Both the position numbers and the translations under genes were made by a program. The notes beneath the pieces were generated by a model. It was not told the origin of the DNA. It saw only the letters and a program-made list of their open reading frames with translations, and made no database searches. This document shows, piece after piece, positions 7,847 to 12,747 of a stretch of 12,747 nt of DNA. This stretch comes from Hepatocystis sp. ex Piliocolobus tephrosceles (Eukaryota > Apicomplexa > Aconoidasida > Haemosporida > Plasmodiidae), in NCBI GenBank assembly GCA_902459845.2, contig CABPSV020000259.1:1-12747 (forward strand), written 5' to 3'. Numbering within the stretch: position 1 is the stretch's first letter; each line of letters begins with the position of its first letter.

Positions 7847-10556
7847 TTAATAATTCTTACTTTCTGCAGAAAAAAAGCCCTCCTCAGAATAATATTTTAT
7901 CAAGTCATCACAGGTAATGTAAGGTGAGTATTTATATGGTACTAGCTCAATTTCTTGATGTTTTGATATGATTATTTTTTTAAAAGTGTATAATATTTCA
8001 ATTTTTCTTAAAATTATATATCTTAATATTTGTGCATGAATAGCATAAATAATATATAGAATAATGTGAAGAAGAAAAAGAGCAATTAAAAAATAATTTA
8101 TTTTTATAATTAAAATTTGAATACACTTAAATAGCACAGTAATTGCTATATTAATCCATGTATACATATTTATATTATCTATTAATAATATATTGTTTAA
8201 TATATTTTTTCCTAATAATAATGTGTTTAAATTTATTGGCGCGTATGAATATTTGCACAAAAGAAATAGTAGGTAAACACTGGTTGAATAGCGCACTCGG
8301 GTGTTTGCGTTGCCTCCTAAAAAGTAAACAAATAAATAAGTAAATAAATGAATGGTCATAAAAAAAACAGCTAAAAACAGATGGAAAAAACAGCTAAAAA
8401 CAGATGGAAAAAACAGCTAAAAACAGATGGAAAAAACAGCTAAAAACAGATGGAAAAAACAGCTAAAAACAGATGGAAAAAACAGCTAAAAACAGATAAA
8501 AAAAACAGCTAAAAACAGATAAAAAAAACAGATAAAAAAAAAGGATGTACGCAACACGTGATATTTATTGTTACACAGAAATAGTCAAACGGGCACAAAA
8601 ATGAAAGTTATAGTGAAAAAATAAAATAAAAAGCATCATGTGAAATCATACCAATTTTAAGACTTCTCCTCCTATCATTGTAGACATACTTTAAATTAAA
8701 AATGACGCAAAAGAACAAAACAATATGTTTTATAAAAGATATACAATAATGCAAATTAAAAAAAAGAAGAAGATAATATTCATAGTGTGTATTTAATTTT
8801 TGTATACTGCTATTAATATATATGTAATCTTTATTATATATATTTCCATTAAACATACAAAAAAATAAAACAACTTGTTTTATGGAAAAATAAAAAGATA
8901 AATATGATATAGTGTTAAATATTGCTACGTATAATATATCAAAGAAGGTAGAAGTTTTCAGGAATAAAACAAAAAATAAAATAAAATATATTATACAAGA
9001 ATATATACAAATTTTATCCACTATAAATATATCTTTCCATGTTCCTTCAAATAGGTTATCCAAAATTTTTATTTTTATATAACCATTAGGTTTACGTATT
9101 ATAAATAAATTATTAAAAACATCGTCGTAAATGTTTTTATTTATATAATTAATTGGAATATCTTTTTTAGGTAATAAGATACTTTTATGGTTAGTTAAAT
9201 CAAATGATGTAGGGAATTTTATTTGTTCATCTTTAATTTGTTTTAAAGGTATTGTGTGCAAATATATATACCCATCATTGATATAGGTAAGATTACTATT
9301 ATTTTTGTTTGGGATACTAACATTTATAAACACATGATTACTTAAAAGTATAAAAATAAAAAATAAAATAATTCCTAATTTTAATAAATAATCAATAAAA
9401 ATAATTAACATTAGTCTTAAATTGGTAAAATAAGAAAATACCAATTTATCATCAAAATAAATGTAATTTGAACTGTTAATATTATTAAAAAAGCAATTAT
9501 ACCAACCAAATAAATGATCTTTTATACTAAATCGATAAATGGGTAGTTTCCTTTTATATTTTAATTTATATATTAAATTAATAAAATTTCTATATTTTTT
9601 CCTTAGTTGTCTTTTTTCTTTCCAACTAAATTTTAACTTACGTTTCTTTTTATTCTGTTTTATTTCTTTTGGTTTCTCACAACACTGTGTTTTACGTTTT
9701 TCATTATGTTCGTTCTCATTGTGTTCCAATTCCGCATAATCACTTTCTTTTATATGTTTATTATTACCATTATAATCATTTTTTATTTTATTCAAATAAG
9801 TAACTTCTTTTTTCGAACTATAACTGTTAAGATTAGTACCACTATTTGTAGTACCACCATTTCCAGTACCGCCATTATCAATATCTTTATTGCCAGTGTC
9901 CTTACCATTTTGTGCATAATATTTATCAAGTAAAAGTTTTTTTTTATTTTCTTTAAATTCATCTTTAAATATTTTAAATATACCATATCTTTTTTTTTTT
10001 TTTTTTTTATTTTTTATCTTTTTTTTTTTTTTTAAAAATAAACATTTTTTTTTCTCATTCTGATTTTGTATTAATTCTTTACTCCCTATAGTTTTCGCTA
10101 TACGTACAGAAGTTTTTTTTTTTTTTTTTTGATTTAGTGTTTTATCCTTTTGTTCTTTTTCTAATTCAATGTCTATATTATTTTTTATAAACGTATGTGA
10201 TTTTGCTTTGAACGCGTTTGCTATTGTTTCAAACACCGACGACTTTGATTTGAATCCGATGATATTTGGTTTTAACAGTTTTTTTTTGTTCTTTTGTTTT
10301 TTATGTTTTTTATGTCTTTTATGCCTTTTTTTTTCAAAACTAGAATTATGTATATAATCAGTTGATGCACTGCCAAAATTAGAAGTATTATAAATTTCTA
10401 AGTTTATGTTTCTTTTATTTTTTTTATGTTTTTCCTTTTCCATAAAGCGATATTCGTTTAATTTGTAAGAACGAAAAAGTAAAAATAAAATATTTTTTAT
10501 GATAAGAGTCATTATATTTTTGTATTTTATAAAAAATATGAGTCTGCGTGAAAGGG

Positions 10557-10590
<34 letters not shown>

Positions 10591-10672
10591 ACATATGTAG
10601 TTCAAAAGGGATAAGCACAATATTTAAAGTAGTCGCAAATGTATACTCAAATATGTAAAAACATGTGCATAT

Positions 10673-10719
<47 letters not shown>

Positions 10720-12220
10720 TTTTGTACCTATAAATTAAGAAAGGGACATCGATTAACAAAAATCCAACTATAAAGTGAAACTTCGCTGTTATATATATAT
10801 CTGTATATACATCCTTATAACTTTGAAAATGTGGATTATTATATTTACTGTTGTAACCATGCTCATTATTCGAAAAAAAAGAAGAATTTTGTTTGAAGTG
10901 TGAAGGAAAAGAGTTACCCTGTGAGGATAAACTCGAAGAGGAAAGAGTGGATGAAGAAGAAGAAGAAGAAGAAGGTGAAGAGGAAGAAGAAGAAGAAGAA
11001 GAAGAAAAAGGTGAAGAAGAAGAAGAAGAAGAGGAAGAAGAAAAAGAAGAAGAGGAAGAAGACATTGAGTTCGAACATGATGAACTGGATGTAAGAGATA
11101 ATGTTGTTGATGAAGTATGGCTTGTTTTTACTTTATTTTTGAAGTCTTTAGATATGGAAGATAAATTACTCGATGATTGTTTCGATACCGATTTTGTTAA
11201 ATTTTTTTTTTTTTTTTTTTTGTTACCATGATTATTATACATGTTATTATTACCACCATTACTATGGTTAATATTGTTTGTATAATTTTGTTCTGATATT
11301 GATCCATCCTTTATTGTTAATGATTTGTTATATAATGATTTACCGTTATAATGGGACAACATATTTACATTTTTTGATTCATTAGGATGTAACATCTTGG
11401 TATTTATCGATTTTAATACTATTTGGTTATTATATTTATTAACAGACTCATCATTTTTTTCTTGTATTTTTGGATCATATATATTTTTTTTTTTTTTTTG
11501 TCTATTTTTTTCATTTTTAGCTTTTTGACTTCTTTTTCTATTTAAACTATATAAAGTAACATATTCATTAGAGTTATATGCTTTTTCAATATTTGTATAT
11601 ATAGGAAAATAAAATCCTATTAAAAACATTATACATAATATTAATATAATCATAACAAACGTAAAGTCAATGTTATAAAATGCCCATATAGTTTTTATTT
11701 TATAAGAACTTGTTAAATGTGTATACATATAAACTAAGTCAATTATATCAAATAAGTTTATTATATTCATATCTATACATAAAATATAATCATTTATAAT
11801 TTTATTATTAAATATATTTTCCAATAAATTTTTACTTCTTAATAAAAATAATAAATAAATAAAAGGGGTTAAGTATATTAAATTATAAGCCAACATATCC
11901 CTACTTAAATATAGAAAAACACTACTATCAAATTTGTCATTATTATTTTCATGCATAAAAAAACAATATATTACTAATTTTATACTTAATGTCACCATAT
12001 ATAGCATCCATTGTATTGATACTTTTACTCCTGAATTTTTATAATCAGAAATACCACAAATTATATAAAGACATAAAAACAAATCTAAAAATCCTAATAA
12101 AAAATATAAATAATTATTCGTACCAAAATATATAATAAATGATAAAAAAACCTGTTGTATTAGAATTAAAAAAATGGTGAACAATGTGTTCAAAATGTCA
12201 TATTTTTTTATTTCATTCAT
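7847..12220 (-). CDS. Large polytopic membrane protein, N-terminal part TMEM121/CECR6-like (three exons)
   Basis: The model is complement(join(7847..8316, 8652..10543, 10728..12220)), 1284 aa, starting at an ATG after an A-rich leader. Hydrophobic segments lie at about 8-32, 38-57, 68-88, 107-127, 148-166, 184-206 and 477-497, the last continuing across intron 1 to about 524. A second cluster is at about 876-899, 1006-1027, 1031-1062, 1086-1115, 1181-1200 and 1201-1221. Between segments 6 and 7 is a ~250-residue loop with Lys6 (334-339) and a nearly pure Ser tract (about 386-430). A Lys-rich cytosolic-type loop fills about 530-860. From memory, the first cluster matches human TMEM121 in order and spacing: an IKL-type helix, a LLxLLR segment, an acidic DLLDLLD-like helix (here LFDIIDLVYMY), a W before segment 6, and a K-N motif with a following LNEYR after the last helix. 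The second cluster is unrecognised. Function is unknown; polytopic topology places it in a cell or organelle membrane. Confidence 0.85.
8317..8651 (-). other. Intron 2 of the membrane protein gene (335 bp)
   Basis: The chosen donor is ATTG|GTATGA (exon ends at 8652) and the acceptor TTACTTTTTAG|GAGGC (exon 3 starts at 8316). The phase agrees (G + GA gives Gly1129). Sequence on both sides is visibly less AT-rich than the intron, encoding NDRRRSLKI and GGNANTRVRYS. A competing donor, AAA|GTATGT, lies 38 bp upstream but is out of phase with this acceptor. Most of the 3' half of the intron is a 23-bp tandem repeat. Confidence 0.8.
8368..8528 (-). repeat. 23-bp intronic tandem repeat containing splice-acceptor-like sites
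   Basis: Seven 23-bp units begin at 8368, 8391, 8414, 8437, 8460, 8483 and 8506, with a degenerate eighth to about 8541. The plus-strand unit is CAGCTAAAAACAGATGGAAAA with two more A. The minus-strand (sense) reading of each unit contains CTGTTTTTAG followed by CTG, which matches the 3' splice site pattern of a T-rich tract and then AG. Units 6-7 have AA in place of GG. Confidence 0.95.
10544..10727 (-). other. Intron 1 of the membrane protein gene (184 bp)
   Basis: The donor is TATAG|GTACAA and the acceptor CCCTTTCACGCAG|ACTC, in phase (AG + A gives Arg498). The intron holds a (TA)n microsatellite (about 10678-10710) and, in the sense strand, a T33 tract just before the acceptor. Joining gives a continuous hydrophobic region, LIDVPFLIY-R-LIFFIKY, with a K-N motif following as in TMEM121-type proteins. 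Read without splicing, the frame gives IYIYIY and poly-Phe strings. Confidence 0.88.
10953..11062 (-). repeat. Polypurine (GAA/GAG)n tract encoding poly-Ser
   Basis: About 110 bp of plus strand is almost all A and G (GAA, GAG, with rare GGTGAA breaks); the sense strand reads TCT/TCC/TTC and encodes a Ser-rich loop with a few Pro and Phe residues. The same DNA read on the plus strand would give poly-Glu, which explains an open frame there that I do not accept as a gene. Confidence 0.92.
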
Positions 12221-12677
12221 TTTTGTTTTTTTTTTTTTTTTATAACATGTAAGTAGTAAAACGAAAAAGATGTCAAAAATGATGGGAATTAAAAAAAAAA
12301 TAAATAAAAAAAAACAGAGATATAACAGTAATATTTACATTCATATGTGTGTATATATATATATATATGTGCGCATGTGTGTGTGTCTAAAAAAAAAAAC
12401 ATACAATAACAACTTTCTTTTTTTTTAAAATGTAACAAACTTTAATTTAGTTTTTAATATCAAATTATATTAAGATATATATGCATTTATACAAATATAA
12501 ACTTGTTTATACTTAAAAAAATAAAATACAAAAAAAAAAAAAAATTCTTATTTATTTATTTATTTATTTTATTTTTTTGATTAAAGTGTACATCGTTTTT
12601 GTTGTCATTTTTTTTTTTTTTTTTTTTTGCTCATATTAAAAATAAAGTATATAAAAAACTATAACTTTTAAAAATAA

Positions 12678-12747
<70 letters not shown>
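12221..12747 (-). promoter_or_regulatory. Upstream region of the membrane protein gene
   Basis: This lies 5' of the minus-strand gene and should contain its 5' UTR and possibly its core promoter, by position only. On the plus strand it holds a T run beside the start codon (about 12226-12241), a (TA)n/(GT)n stretch (about 12353-12387), a (TTTA)n block (about 12548-12570), a T run near 12609-12628 and the terminal A69. No coding frame of note is seen. Confidence 0.55.
12679..12747. repeat. A run of at least 69 bases, cut by the window edge
   Basis: The window ends inside an uninterrupted A run that starts at 12679, so its full length is unknown. It is the longest homopolymer in the window. Confidence 0.9.

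Noticed and set aside
8652..8690. Alternative donor AAA|GTATGT for intron 2 as the main site
   Set aside because: It is out of phase with the strong acceptor at 8317 and would remove the less AT-rich NDRRRSLKI-coding stretch. It is kept only as a possible minor site pairing with a repeat-derived acceptor.
10544..10727. Unspliced extension of exon 1 of the membrane protein into IYIYIY and poly-Phe sequence
   Set aside because: It derives from a (TA)n microsatellite and a T run; the spliced reading joins two hydrophobic segments in phase and fits the TMEM121-like pattern.
10893..11231. Glu- or Lys-rich plus-strand frames over the polypurine tract
   Set aside because: Antisense reading of the Ser tract in the membrane protein; no supporting motif and no start context.

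Overview
The window is nuclear DNA of a malaria parasite (genus Plasmodium), most likely of the very AT-rich type seen in P. falciparum and its relatives. The grounds are: intergenic DNA that is almost only A and T, with homopolymer runs of 30-69 bases and (TA)n tracts; short GT..AG introns; coding sequence full of Asn/Lys/Asp/Ser low-complexity insertions and tandem repeats of 3n length; and a thiamine pyrophosphokinase whose catalytic motifs are separated by such insertions. The species cannot be fixed from the sequence alone. There is no sign of bacterial, organellar or mobile-element DNA, no RNA gene and no CRISPR array.

Layout. 1-660: AT-rich DNA downstream of the first gene, with a 12-bp CTAG-rich repeat. 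661-2028 (minus): thiamine pyrophosphokinase, 455 aa, one exon. 2029-4318: a 2.3-kb divergent intergenic region that must hold the promoters of the genes on both sides, made of long T tracts and degenerate short repeats. 4319-6527 (plus): a two-exon gene for a 676-aa Asn/Ser/Lys-rich protein of unknown function. 6528-7846: convergent intergenic DNA with a 14-bp GCATATG repeat. 7847-12220 (minus): a three-exon gene for a 1284-aa polytopic membrane protein. Its N-terminal membrane region, joined across intron 1, resembles the metazoan TMEM121/CECR6 family as I remember it. 12221-12747: its upstream region, ending in an A69 run at the window edge.

How the genes relate. Only the kinase has a clear function: it makes the cofactor thiamine diphosphate. 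The other two look like ordinary chromosomal neighbours, each with its own promoter, and nothing suggests a shared pathway.

The strongest leads are: (i) the TMEM121-like relationship of the large membrane protein; (ii) its second intron, which carries seven tandem 23-bp units, each containing a near-perfect 3' splice site, the nearest of which would give an in-frame isoform; (iii) tandem repeats inside coding regions with higher-order periodicity (30 bp in the kinase, a 4+4 block in the Asn-rich protein, 36 bp in a second array), which points to recent block duplication. I found no convincing new multi-gene system.
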